A stretch of DNA of 64,000 bases from Terriglobia bacterium. GTDB lineage: Bacteria > Acidobacteriota > Terriglobia > Acidiferrales > UBA7541. Position 1 is the first letter of the stretch, and each line of letters starts with the position of its first letter. The stretch covers positions 36,219 through 100,218 of the forward strand of contig JAIQES010000021.1 of the NCBI GenBank assembly GCA_020073705.1, written 5' to 3'. Below are positions 17,555 through 25,931 of this stretch, one piece after another. The notes under the pieces were generated by a model. The model was given only the letters and a program-made list of their open reading frames with translations. It made no database searches and was not told where the DNA came from. A program made the translations under genes and the position numbers.

Positions 17555-18790
17555 TCATCGCCTGCGCTCAGGGAGAGAAGATGGAGTCAAGGACGTCGCG
17601 AGCGCGGCCTGCAAGAGAAAAATCAGGGCGTTCGAGGGAATATGGAAATTGAAATCCACGGTTGCGTGTACAAGCAGGCCGAAACAAGCAACCAAGGCGC
17701 CGGCATGGTAGGCGAGGTTCGTCGCCTCTCGATCCACGGTAAGAGTCTTCCAGCCAGTCCAAAACAACAAGACCAGAAATGCCAACCCGCACAGCCCACC
17801 GATCACGCCTATCTCTGCCAGGGCCTCTGCGTAATCATTATGGCTGTGATTTACCACTAGGCCGTCATATATGGTCTCATAGAGAGGAAACACTTCCTGC
17901 AGCGTACCCAATCCAGTTCCTGCGATTGGGTGATCGAGGAAAATCCTCCAGGTCCCATGCAGCATTTCAACCCTGCGGCTTTCGCTGACCTCCAGGCTTT
18001 TGTAGCTGGCGAACCGCTCAAGCGCCCGGCCAATGCCCAGCCACGACACAAGCACTGCGGCCAGAATTACAACCAAGGCCGCCGCAGCCAATTCTTTTTT
18101 TTCTCTTCGCCGCAAAATGATCAAGATGGCAAGCAAGCCCATTTCAGCCAGAAAGCTCATGATGCCGCCCCGCGAAGCCGAAAGAAACAACGCCCCGATG
18201 GGAAGCAAAGTGAACAAAGTGACCAACGGCAACTGGTCGCGCCGTTCGGCTCTCAGAATCAGGATGGCAAGGCCCGGCGGGATCAACAATTCCATCAGGC
18301 CCGCGAAGTGATTTCGATTGACGTAAGGACCGAAAGGAATCCCGCCGTAGTGCAGTTCGCGCACCCAGTATAGTTTTCCGTTAAATGTGAAGTGCTGCAA
18401 AATGGCAAACAACGACACCCCAAATCCAAGAACAAGCAAGAACCAGACAAATCCATGCCAGTGCTCGCGTGTTCGATAGGATTGCACACAAAGAAAAAAC
18501 AGAGCTAGCAGTGCGGAATACTTGAGCAGCTCCATGCGAGTCAGGAACGGATAGACCGTGATACCCACTGCCAACTGCAGAGCCGCCACCCCCCACAGAC
18601 CGAAAAGCGGCCACAAGAGCGGATTCCAAACGATTTTGTACTCGCTGCCAATCGATGATCTCCATGCCCACACAAGCAGCAGTACGGCTGCGCCCGCTTC
18701 CAGCACCGCTTCCGACCAGGGCTCGACCGCACCGTGTGCAAGCACGGCGATGGTGACCAGCGCGCAGATGCCGATGCGTATCGCCTTCAT
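17555..18790 (-). CDS. O-antigen ligase/polymerase family membrane protein (Wzy_C)
   Basis: Polytopic protein of 411 residues with about eleven hydrophobic segments and a large periplasmic loop holding HGTWRIFLDHPIAGTGLGTLQEVFPLY and VVNHSHNDYAEALAEIGVIGG, the signature of the Wzy_C/O-antigen-ligase superfamily (the H-x-H-N-x-Y motif). Such proteins polymerise or ligate undecaprenyl-linked glycans in the periplasm. The track start at 18832 overlaps the upstream gene; Met at 18790 gives an ATGA overlap with the TPR gene stop. It ends 147 bases before wza on the same strand, so it may be co-regulated with the polysaccharide operon. Confidence 0.85.
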   Translation of the reverse strand: MKAIRIGICALVTIAVLAHGAVEPWSEAVLEAGAAVLLLVWAWRSSIGSEYKIVWNPLLWPLFGLWGVAALQLAVGITVYPFLTRMELLKYSALLALFFLCVQSYRTREHWHGFVWFLLVLGFGVSLFAILQHFTFNGKLYWVRELHYGGIPFGPYVNRNHFAGLMELLIPPGLAILILRAERRDQLPLVTLFTLLPIGALFLSASRGGIMSFLAEMGLLAILIILRRREKKELAAAALVVILAAVLVSWLGIGRALERFASYKSLEVSESRRVEMLHGTWRIFLDHPIAGTGLGTLQEVFPLYETIYDGLVVNHSHNDYAEALAEIGVIGGLCGLAFLVLLFWTGWKTLTVDREATNLAYHAGALVACFGLLVHATVDFNFHIPSNALIFLLQAALATSLTPSSLPERRR

Positions 18791-20070
18791 CGTGATGATC
18801 CGGCGGGAAGAACAGCCACGTCGTCCACCCACACCGTGCCGTTGAGTCTGTTATCAAGGCGCGCGCTGGGCAGCCGCCGAAGCAGGATCTGAATCAGGTG
18901 CGTCTGCGGACCGGTCGTGAACTCGACCTCCTCCAGCGTCCATGGTTCGGTGCCCTTTTCATTTGGAGTCAGGACATCCAGATCCTGCGGCCGGCGCGGA
19001 TCGCGAATCTCAAACCTCATGCCGCTATCAGTCGAAATTTGATCCGTGCGGAGGAAACCTCGGAAGCGATACCGCGTGCCCGGCGCAACGAGCACTATTT
19101 GATAAAGATGCTCGTAGGAAAGATTCTGCGTCCCATCGAAAACGATCCGCGCCGAGCGTGTACCAGAGTGTTTTTCACTGGTGTCGAAATCGAAGTCGGC
19201 GCCTGGGATGTCCTGTTGACGCCAGCCGAAGCCGCCACCGGAAAGATCTCTCTCGAATCGCCCATCAAAGACCAGTGAACCTCCCTCCGATGCGGGCGAG
19301 GAAACTTTTTCGGCTGCCGTCGCCTCGCGCCAAACCGAACCGGCCTCTTCGAAGCGATCCTGATTGACCAGCATGTTGGTAAACGCAAACAGTTTCCTCC
19401 AGTCGATGGAGGGCTTTTGCGCGATCAGGTGATTCCACACGGCAAGAGCTGCCGTACCCTCTTGCGCCTGGACCAGAAAGGAGAGCGCCTCCCAATCTCC
19501 CGCGGGTGTGTTCGGCAAGACTTTATCGAGCAGCACACGCACGTCGGGATCGCTGTGCCAGGAACGCGACACCGCAAGAGGAAGCAGTTTTGGGTCCACC
19601 ACGACTGCCCGGTGAATTTCCGCATAGGCTTCCGGCAATCGCTGCTGCCGGAGAAGGAAATTCCCATACTTCCAGGAGACTTCCGCTGAAATCGGATAAT
19701 TCTCCTGGGCCGCGCGATAGTATTTTTCCGCCTCTATGTCGTTTCCGGACATCTCGAGCGCGCTCGCCAGATCGAGTTTGTAGAAAGCAGATCGGGGATT
19801 GAGTTGCACGGCACGCCGGTAATAGGAAATGGCCAGCGGGAGATCGGCATGGTCGAAATCAAGATGGCGGTAACGTCCCAGGCGGTACCAATTCTCCGCG
19901 TTTGCCGGTTCGATCTTGGAGGCGCGGGACCAATCGTCCGGTTTCGAAGATGCGCCGTAGTGGCTGGCCCGCTCGTGGTTCACGGCTGCATAGATAAGCC
20001 AGACCGCGACTGCCGTCGTGAGGGCAATCACAGCCCAACGCCGGGTGGGATTGGCGAATGGTTCAGGCAT
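18787..20070 (-). CDS. Membrane-anchored TPR protein with C-terminal carbohydrate-binding-like domain
   Basis: A 427-residue protein with an N-terminal membrane anchor (WAVIALTTAVAVWLIYAAV) and TPR-like repeats at residues 50-240 (ENWYRLGRYRHLD, AISYYRRAVQLNP, AEKYYRAAQENYP). The last 140 residues form a beta-rich module (ARIVFDGTQNLSYEHLYQIVLVAPGTRYRFRGFLRT) resembling carbohydrate-binding jelly-roll domains. It is translationally coupled (ATGA) to the O-antigen-ligase-like protein, so it probably acts with it in the periplasm, for example as a scaffold or glycan-binding partner (inference). Confidence 0.75.
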   Translation of the reverse strand: MPEPFANPTRRWAVIALTTAVAVWLIYAAVNHERASHYGASSKPDDWSRASKIEPANAENWYRLGRYRHLDFDHADLPLAISYYRRAVQLNPRSAFYKLDLASALEMSGNDIEAEKYYRAAQENYPISAEVSWKYGNFLLRQQRLPEAYAEIHRAVVVDPKLLPLAVSRSWHSDPDVRVLLDKVLPNTPAGDWEALSFLVQAQEGTAALAVWNHLIAQKPSIDWRKLFAFTNMLVNQDRFEEAGSVWREATAAEKVSSPASEGGSLVFDGRFERDLSGGGFGWRQQDIPGADFDFDTSEKHSGTRSARIVFDGTQNLSYEHLYQIVLVAPGTRYRFRGFLRTDQISTDSGMRFEIRDPRRPQDLDVLTPNEKGTEPWTLEEVEFTTGPQTHLIQILLRRLPSARLDNRLNGTVWVDDVAVLPAGSSR

Positions 20071-20241
20071 CCGCAGGTAATCTGCTACGACTGCCTATCC
20101 GTACGCAACTGAAAAGCGGGAAAAACTGCCTCAGGTCGCGCATCCGGCAACAGGGGATGCAGGCGCGAGGAGAAGGAATCACTCGCCGCGGCTGATCGAA
20201 GACGGCATTTCCCAATCCGGCAGGTCATTTGGAGGCAAGAC

Positions 20242-21972
20242 TCAGGACCCATCCTTTTGCAAATTACCGGCCGAACGCACCGCGTATCCCCGCGTTGCAT
20301 CGTTCGTTGACGGTTCCTTGATCCTCCAGAGGTAGAGAGACGTCCGGATTCCATTGGGGAACACATCTTCCTCAAATTGCTCCGGAGGCCAGCCATAGAT
20401 TCGGAAATTTCGCGAAACGATTCGCGCGCCCGGTTGAAGTTCGGAACGCAGCCGCTCCCGCAGCTTCAAATTTGCATCCGCGCTTAGATACATTGTGACG
20501 ACCGTTGCCTCGGAAATATCCACGCTCTTGGCATCCTGCTGGAGAAACCGCACCAGGCTCTCGACTCCATGCCGCCGGGCATTCGCTTGAGCCTCGGCAA
20601 TCCGCTCGGGGTTGATGTCCACCCCCACGGCACAGATGCCGTATCTCTCCGCTGCCGTTACGACAATCCTTCCGTCACCACATCCCAGGTCATAAAGCAC
20701 ATCGCCCGGCTGGACGCCCGCAAACTGAAGCATGTGGTCAACGACTTCTTGAGGTGTCGGATCATATATGGCAAGGTCCGGCTTAAGCCGCCGCCGAAGA
20801 CCCCAGCCGTACTCCCGCAGCAGCCTCCAAGGACGCACAAGCACATAAAGGGGAGCCAGCGCCCTGGGCAGGCGGACGCTCTCGCGATCGCGCTCTGTAG
20901 GGCTCATGGCAAGCCGCACCAAATGCTGCATCCCAGGCCCGATTCGATCCCGCGACCGCAGCCGGAATACGGCGCGGGGCAATACCCCGGGGCTTGCATC
21001 GGAGTTCCCCTGAAACTGTTCGCGCACTTTGTTCGCGAGCCAGCGAACGCTGGAGTCCCGCTGAGCCTTTTCCAAGACGGACTGCGGCAGCGATGCCCCC
21101 AGCAGATCGTGCGCCAGATAAAGTCCCAACAAGAGCACGCGCGTGGACTTCATTTCCGCGGCGATCTGCATGGCCAGCGCCCAGTCCACCGGCTGCGCCG
21201 TGATGAGTTCGGCCACATCGGCGATCCACGCCAGGCGATCCCAGAAATGTTTTGTGCCGTGAACGCACAACATCACCAGCGTGTCTTCGATTGAAAACGT
21301 GCGCATCTTCCGCCCGGCGATTTCGACGGTGATCAATCGGCGTCTGATTTCGTCGAAGTCCAACGGAGTGGGGAAATACCGAAGTGTGCGCTCCGTGTGC
21401 AGTTCAATTTGAGCGCGCGTAGCTTCCCGGAAGAAACCGTACTGACCGGGCGCGGGACCGCTCCGGCCCGCCTGCCGCTCTTGCAATCCAAATTCAGCGC
21501 GAAAACCGGCGGATTCCAGCAGAGCCGTTGCGCGCGGAATGTGTTCCTGTTCCAAAACAAAATCCAGATCAATGAACGTCCGCTGCGTAAGGTTCTGATA
21601 GGCGAGCCAGCTCAGGATGGGCCCTTTATAAGGAATCAACAGGCACTGTTCGCGCTCGAAGATTTTGTGGATACGCAAGAGCTCGGAGAGAAGAAGCAAA
21701 GCCAATCCCGATGCTTCCCGCGCGCGCTCCCGCAAACTTTCCAGCCAAATAGGCGGCACGAGTTCTTCTCCGGCGAGGCTCAGATTTTCATAAAGGAACG
21801 GCGCAACGTGGTGCTGGAACGCAGCCGCCACGACGCCGGACCAGTTCAATCTGCCGCGGAGAAGTGCGCGGATGCGTTCGGCAGCCGTTTCATCCGGACG
21901 TTTACGAGCAGCGCATAAAATCAACTCTAGTTCCGGACTTAATCCTTCCCTCCACTTTGGATTCACGCTCAT
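20242..21972 (-). CDS. Fusion: nucleotidyltransferase (PF14907-type) + SAM methyltransferase
   Basis: A 576-residue two-domain protein. Residues 1-380 match the uncharacterised nucleotidyltransferase family often found beside HprK-like kinases and PqqD proteins: LLIPYKGPILSWLAY, the acidic FIDLDFVLE (metal-binding D-x-D position), QIELHTERTLRYFP and LCVHGTKHFWDRLAWIADVAELI. From about residue 415 there is a methyltransferase: DVLYDLGCGDGRIVVTAAE, VGVDINPERIAEAQ, VTMYLSADANLKLRERL, resembling small N-methyltransferase-like proteins. I use Met at 21972 (MSVNPKWREGL). It lies 163 bases after the radical SAM gene, as the likely last member of the peptide-modification operon. Confidence 0.75.
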   Translation of the reverse strand: MSVNPKWREGLSPELELILCAARKRPDETAAERIRALLRGRLNWSGVVAAAFQHHVAPFLYENLSLAGEELVPPIWLESLRERAREASGLALLLLSELLRIHKIFEREQCLLIPYKGPILSWLAYQNLTQRTFIDLDFVLEQEHIPRATALLESAGFRAEFGLQERQAGRSGPAPGQYGFFREATRAQIELHTERTLRYFPTPLDFDEIRRRLITVEIAGRKMRTFSIEDTLVMLCVHGTKHFWDRLAWIADVAELITAQPVDWALAMQIAAEMKSTRVLLLGLYLAHDLLGASLPQSVLEKAQRDSSVRWLANKVREQFQGNSDASPGVLPRAVFRLRSRDRIGPGMQHLVRLAMSPTERDRESVRLPRALAPLYVLVRPWRLLREYGWGLRRRLKPDLAIYDPTPQEVVDHMLQFAGVQPGDVLYDLGCGDGRIVVTAAERYGICAVGVDINPERIAEAQANARRHGVESLVRFLQQDAKSVDISEATVVTMYLSADANLKLRERLRSELQPGARIVSRNFRIYGWPPEQFEEDVFPNGIRTSLYLWRIKEPSTNDATRGYAVRSAGNLQKDGS

Positions 21973-22135
21973 CGCGACACTTATTCTGGCAGGATTCCGG
22001 ATTGTCAGAGGAGGAAAAATAGGCGCGTGTGCCGAAATCTGCCGGCAACGATAGGCAAGCAATCGGCGCCAGGCCGTGACGAGGGCGGAAACGCCGCGTC
22101 TTTTTGGGAGGGTCTGACCCAAGTGGGTTGAAAAA

Positions 22136-23290
22136 TCAGGCGCCCAGCGCGCTGCTTTCGGTCACTCGGGCGGTTAAATTCTGCGCGGCGTGTTGCAAAC
22201 CCTGAATTTGGACCAACTGCAAACGCTGCGGCTGCGGGGACGCTTTCCTGGCTTCGAGGTACTCCGATGAAATCCCGGTCTTCGCGTAAGACTTCTCGCA
22301 GTCCTGATAAGAGGGTCCGCGCATGTCTCCTTCCAGGTATGCAAGCCCCGGGCAACGCGTGCAGGTCGCGCCATGGGCGCACTGGGAGCAGGTTGGCATG
22401 TCACGCAATTTGATCGACCGGACCTCTTTGAGCTGGGGAGAATCGCGCCAAATGTCGGCAAACTTCATGCGCCGCACGTTGCCGCTGGGAAGAGGAAACT
22501 GCACGCACGGATAAACATCCCCATAAGGAGAAACATAACAAGCCGTGTGGCCCGCGCTGCATGGCACAGCGTCCAGGGCCTCCGCATCCGGACCTTGCGG
22601 AGGTGCGCAAAACTCCTCCGCATTACCGGTGAGGGCTTCGTTCTGAAATACCTCCCTTAATGCGGCCTCGTCGACGTTCAAACCAAGTATGGACCGGTCA
22701 CCATCCATCATGGGTGTGATCGTAGGGTCGATGATGAACTGCGCGCCCAGTTCGGCGGCCAACGCCTTCACGCCGTGATAATCGTGGACGTTTTGTACCA
22801 TCAGCACATTGGCCATGATGACGTGTATGCCGTGCGCCCGTAACCGGCGTATGGCTTCGATCGACTGCGCGAGCGATCCTGGCAGCTTGGTAATGGCGTC
22901 GTGAACCTCGGGGCGATGCGAATAGATACTGACCTGCACCGATTCCACGCCCAGGGAGACGATGCGGTCTGCTTCCTTCTTCCGTATCAAGATCCCATTG
23001 GTCTTGAGCTTGATGCAGAAGGTCCGCGCGCGGGCGTACTCCAGAATCTCGAAGAAATCCCGGCGCATCATGATTTCGCCGCCGCTGATGGTCAGATAGA
23101 AAACGCCGGCATCGGCCATCTGGTCAAGAAGGTCTTTGATTTCCGCCGTGGTCATCTCGCCGTGATCGTGGTGATCGAGATAGCAATGGACACAGCGCTC
23201 GTTGCAGCGATAGGTCAGGTCTAGTTGCACACTGAGCGGAATGCCCCTCTGGAGCGCCTTGCCGACCATTTCTTCGACTAGACTACTCAT
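22136..23290 (-). CDS. Radical SAM/SPASM peptide-modifying enzyme (PqqE-like)
   Basis: A 384-residue radical SAM protein. The 4Fe-4S cluster motif CNERCVHC (C-x3-C-x2-C, residues 29-36) is followed by FYLTISGGEIMMRRDFFEIL (GGE motif). The C-terminal SPASM region carries the extra Cys ligands: CSAGHTACYVSPYGDVYPC and CSQCAHGATCTRCPG plus a later QDC. SPASM radical SAM enzymes commonly install thioether, C-C or other cross-links in ribosomal peptides using a PqqD-type carrier, which is encoded directly upstream here with an ATGA overlap. The track start at 23428 lies inside pqqD; Met at 23290 is clearly the start. The predicted substrate is the peptide at 25078-25251 (inference). Confidence 0.9.
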   Translation of the reverse strand: MSSLVEEMVGKALQRGIPLSVQLDLTYRCNERCVHCYLDHHDHGEMTTAEIKDLLDQMADAGVFYLTISGGEIMMRRDFFEILEYARARTFCIKLKTNGILIRKKEADRIVSLGVESVQVSIYSHRPEVHDAITKLPGSLAQSIEAIRRLRAHGIHVIMANVLMVQNVHDYHGVKALAAELGAQFIIDPTITPMMDGDRSILGLNVDEAALREVFQNEALTGNAEEFCAPPQGPDAEALDAVPCSAGHTACYVSPYGDVYPCVQFPLPSGNVRRMKFADIWRDSPQLKEVRSIKLRDMPTCSQCAHGATCTRCPGLAYLEGDMRGPSYQDCEKSYAKTGISSEYLEARKASPQPQRLQLVQIQGLQHAAQNLTARVTESSALGA

Positions 23291-23607
23291 GGCGTCTCCC
23301 TTGGCAAACTGGCGGGCTGGGCAATCGGCTTGTCGGAAAGCAGCAGGAGGCCATGCTTGGCCAGTTGTTCGACGAGGACTTCCGCATCCTTCAAGGCCAC
23401 TTCCGGCGTGATGTCGTATTGCGCGCAAACCTTCTTCGTGACAATTTCCTCGAGCGGAGTCGCGCCGTCCGCCGCTTCCCAGATGACCGTGGCTACCTCG
23501 TCCAACGTAAATAGGGTGGAGTCGGTGGCGGACATGACCATCGTTTCATCGCCCAGCACGCGCGAGGCGATCGCCGTGCTTCGAGCCACATAGCGCTTTT
23601 CGCTCAT
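23287..23607 (-). CDS. PqqD family peptide chaperone / RiPP recognition element
   Basis: A 106-residue PqqD-like protein, the winged-helix recognition element that binds RiPP leader peptides and presents them to a radical SAM enzyme. Family pattern: YVARSTAIASRVLGDETMVMSATDSTLFTLDEVATVIWEAADG, matching the beta-hairpin and helix of PqqD, followed by PLEEIVTKKVCAQYDI and a helical end. The Met at 23607 overlaps the HprK-like stop as ATGA, and its own stop overlaps the radical SAM start as ATGA. That coupling implies fixed stoichiometry. PqqD proteins of this kind are grouped with HprK-related kinases in the so-called HPr-rel-A sets (family knowledge). Confidence 0.88.
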   Translation of the reverse strand: MSEKRYVARSTAIASRVLGDETMVMSATDSTLFTLDEVATVIWEAADGATPLEEIVTKKVCAQYDITPEVALKDAEVLVEQLAKHGLLLLSDKPIAQPASLPRETP

Positions 23608-24419
23608 ACAATCAGCTCCCACACGCGCGAATCCGGCACAAACGTCAGCCGCCGCACGGGCACCCGGCTGACAAAATCGCAGGCCGCGTCGAAGACCAGC
23701 TTCACGAACTCAGCATCCCGCGCAAAGAAAAGAATATTCCCAAGCAGGCCGCGGACGGCATCGGTCCCGGCGACAGGCTCGATCTTATTCTCCGAACCTT
23801 TGGCGAGCAGGTACAAAGCCTCGATGGGCGCGCGCAGGTTTTCTCCAGCGTGGGCCAGTTCGCCGAAAAATGGCGTGCCTACCGCAAAATATCGGTCATC
23901 CTGCCGCGTCACATAGGAAATCTCGTCGGTAAGCAAGGTGGCGTCTGGAGGAGCCAGTCTTGCCATCGTGGTCTTCCCGGCGCCGGAGACGCCGGGAAAC
24001 AGGAATGCCCGGCCGTTCCGTATGGCGCTCGAAGCGTGCACCAGGAAACCACCCTTCCGGGCGAGCAGAAGCGTGTGCACGATGCGCAGCACGGAATCGA
24101 GCGAGTAAGGGTTGCTGGTTTGCTGGATGCGCCCGCGCGACGCCGACGGATTCCATTCGGCGCGGAAATCTCCGCGCTCCATCAGCCAGCGGCCGGAATC
24201 CCATGTCACTCGAACATCTTCGTCCCTGGGTTCGGCGCCCGGCGGTGCCAGCTCAATGTCAAATTCGAAGCCGGTGTCGTTCGAGGAACTCACGTAACCC
24301 GCGTAGCGTTCGATAATCAGGCGAATGAAGGCAGGGTCGTCGCAACGCAACCGTATGGGCAGGCCGCCGATCTCGACCACCACATCGGAGCGCTGCGCTG
24401 CCGCCATCACACCTGGCAT
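23604..24419 (-). CDS. HprK-related kinase-like protein
   Basis: A 271-residue P-loop protein related to HPr kinase/phosphorylase but with no HPr gene in sight. The N-terminal 100 residues are beta-rich; then GGFLVHASSAI and the P-loop GVSGAGKTT (residues 143-151), followed by TLLTDEISYV, the HprK-type Walker B. The HprK capping loop is not obvious. Similar proteins occur in RiPP loci (for example lasso peptide loci with a peptide Ser kinase), so phosphorylation of the peptide or a partner is plausible. It overlaps the peptidase gene by 13 bases and pqqD by four. Confidence 0.82.
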   Translation of the reverse strand: MPGVMAAAQRSDVVVEIGGLPIRLRCDDPAFIRLIIERYAGYVSSSNDTGFEFDIELAPPGAEPRDEDVRVTWDSGRWLMERGDFRAEWNPSASRGRIQQTSNPYSLDSVLRIVHTLLLARKGGFLVHASSAIRNGRAFLFPGVSGAGKTTMARLAPPDATLLTDEISYVTRQDDRYFAVGTPFFGELAHAGENLRAPIEALYLLAKGSENKIEPVAGTDAVRGLLGNILFFARDAEFVKLVFDAACDFVSRVPVRRLTFVPDSRVWELIV

Positions 24420-25057
24420 TCGAGTGCCCTCTCAGGATGTCCAACAGCCCTTTCGGTGTCATTCCGAGGAACGGAGCGACGAGGAATCTCTCTGCCCTGT
24501 TGGTGTGACAGAGAAAAGCCTTCTGAGAGATTCCTCGCTGCGTTCGGAATGACAGTCAATGGATCGCTGTTCGATGAACGGTTCGAACGGAATCTTCCCC
24601 AAAGCGCAGCCAGCCGCACGTACGCATACGTCGCGTAATCGGAAGTCTGTAGAAGACGGACAATCACTCGTTTCCGTCCACTCGGCTGGGCGATAGATTC
24701 GATCCGCCGGTTGCCGCGCTCGACGGAAATCACGCGTCCGAGGAACTCGGAAGACGAAACCGGGGGATCGTTGTGGCATAGCCGGTCGCCGCGCGTGATC
24801 AGGCACACATGGTCGAGACGTTCCGCGCTGCGCACCACTCTGTGGACGAACAATCGCCCCTTCTGCGAGAAAAGCACGATTTCTCCAGGAGAAATTTCGC
24901 GCAGGCCGGCGCGTCGGATGGAAATCAGATCACCTGGAAGGATAGACGGCGCCATGCTGGTGCCGAAAACACGAAGGCGCACTTCGCCGAATGTGCGGAC
25001 AACTTCGCCCGCAAGGCCATTCGCCAGTGCCGCCGGCACATTCCCTCTTCCATTCAT
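24407..25057 (-). CDS. S26 (SipW/S24-S26-like) serine peptidase, C-terminus encoded by a repeat
   Basis: A 216-residue protein with the S26 signal-peptidase core: GTSMAPSILPGD with nucleophile Ser34, and LFVHRVV with a His at residue 72 in place of the usual catalytic Lys, as in the SipW/ER-type (S26B) branch. TRGDRLCHNDPP follows. It has no clear membrane helix, so it may cut a cytosolic substrate, possibly the leader of the peptide gene 20 bases upstream (inference). The track start at 25105 would overlap that gene; I chose Met at 25057. Residues from about 169 are translated from a REP-like repeat (24458-24553), so the native C-terminus was replaced by insertion. Confidence 0.8.
   Translation of the reverse strand: MNGRGNVPAALANGLAGEVVRTFGEVRLRVFGTSMAPSILPGDLISIRRAGLREISPGEIVLFSQKGRLFVHRVVRSAERLDHVCLITRGDRLCHNDPPVSSSEFLGRVISVERGNRRIESIAQPSGRKRVIVRLLQTSDYATYAYVRLAALWGRFRSNRSSNSDPLTVIPNAARNLSEGFSLSHQQGREIPRRSVPRNDTERAVGHPERALECQV
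24458..24553. repeat. REP-like palindromic element (copy 1)
   Basis: Inverted repeat with ends GTCATTCCGA and TCGGAATGAC; the inner arms GAGGAATCTCTC and GAGAGATTCCTC also pair. The same outer arms are found at 37995-38081. It lies within the 3' end of the S26 peptidase gene and is read through in frame. Confidence 0.75.
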
Positions 25058-25077
25058 AGGCGCGCGTCCGCCGAGGG

Positions 25078-25251
25078 CTAGGAAGCTTTCCTGTTGTTGT
25101 GGCAACTTTCCTGTGTAGAGAAAACCTTACCGCACGCCAGCGCCGATACTTCGAAGACAGGTTCGAACCGGAACGATGGCGCCTTGTACACCTTCTTGGG
25201 CGTAACCGCCGCTCCGGGCGTCTTGTCTCTCGATGATTTGTCGATGTTCAA
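25078..25251 (-). CDS. Candidate RiPP precursor peptide, 57 residues
   Basis: Not in the ORF track. An in-frame TAA lies ten codons upstream of the TTG start (25249-25251), which has AAGGGGGG eight bases before it; there is no ATG or GTG alternative. The peptide starts MNIDKSSRDKTPGAA, continues KKVYKAPSFRFEPVFEV, and ends SALACGKVFSTQESC plus HNNRKAS, stop TAG at 25078. The charged front with FRFEPVFEV looks like a leader; the two Cys with Ser/Thr and Asn between and after them look like a modifiable core. It is followed 20 bases later by the S26 peptidase and then HprK-like, PqqD and radical SAM genes on the same strand. Precursor role is inferred from composition and position. Confidence 0.72.
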   Translation of the reverse strand: MNIDKSSRDKTPGAAVTPKKVYKAPSFRFEPVFEVSALACGKVFSTQESCHNNRKAS

Positions 25252-25360
25252 GTAATCTGCCCCCCTTCTTCTGCCACTTTAGTGCCGATTGCTGCACGTA
25301 ACGCACGTTCCCCCGAGAGCTGGAACTGCTGCATCAAATTCTTGGGGGGAGAGAAACCAG

Positions 25361-25498
25361 ATGCCGGTGGCTCCAATCGGTCGTCAGGTGGACCGGCCGG
25401 TTTTCCGGGGCCTTGCCGTCCCATCCCTTGAGATCATGTCCTCGGTCGCCCTGTCCCTGCGCGAGTGTCCCGCGCGGCGCGATTGCGCGGCCAAGTAG
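25361..25498 (+). CDS. Possible second small peptide gene, divergent
   Basis: A 45-codon ORF starting MPVAPIGRQVDRP and ending ECPARRDCAAK, within track ORF 25289..25498. A purine-rich GGGGGGAGAGA lies about seven bases before its ATG, similar to the G6 tract before the precursor TTG; the two ORFs are divergent with 109 bases between them. It has two Cys near its C-terminus and a VPSLEIM segment, loosely like the precursor. It could be a second precursor, a regulatory peptide or chance. Confidence 0.3.
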   Translation: MPVAPIGRQVDRPVFRGLAVPSLEIMSSVALSLRECPARRDCAAK

Positions 25499-25931
25499 AA
25501 TTTGGGTCAGCCTGATGCGCCAAGAACTGTTCGGTTTCATTTTCGTCCTCACCGAATAGGTTTACGGCAAAGTCTTATTAGAACAATTTAATCCACGCCG
25601 ATTCATTTGGGCCCAGGCCGCTACACCCTCAGAAGTTTTTGCGCTGCTGTCAAGGCCGGGAAATCCAATCTCACGCAAAACCGATTTCCCATGCGACGAA
25701 AGCGTCCACACGTCCCAGTAATAACCTCAAAGAGTGTAGGGGGCCGGGCAAGAAGTTTCAACACCCAAAAGGCACTAGGTTCCAATCTCACACTCCCAAA
25801 TGATCCAATACTCACAGTGTTTCGCTCCGGCACACATACGCACTTCGCCATGCTCAAATTTCGGCAGGGCCTTGCCACCGCGCCAGAGTAGGTCTTGCTC
25901 CGGCGCGCTGGCCGCGATATAACGGCTCGAC
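25499..25931. other. 433-base region without a supported gene
   Basis: Only short shadow-type ORFs are present (25607..25891, 25621..26118). The sequence is less GC-rich than its surroundings and contains no convincing peptide, RNA or repeat. It probably holds the promoter for the ABC exporter pair that starts at 25932. Confidence 0.5.

Noticed and set aside
25607-25891. 94-aa plus-strand ORF in the gap before the ABC gene
   Set aside because: No ribosome site, no domain, and the minus frame over the same bases (25621..26118) is equally meaningless.
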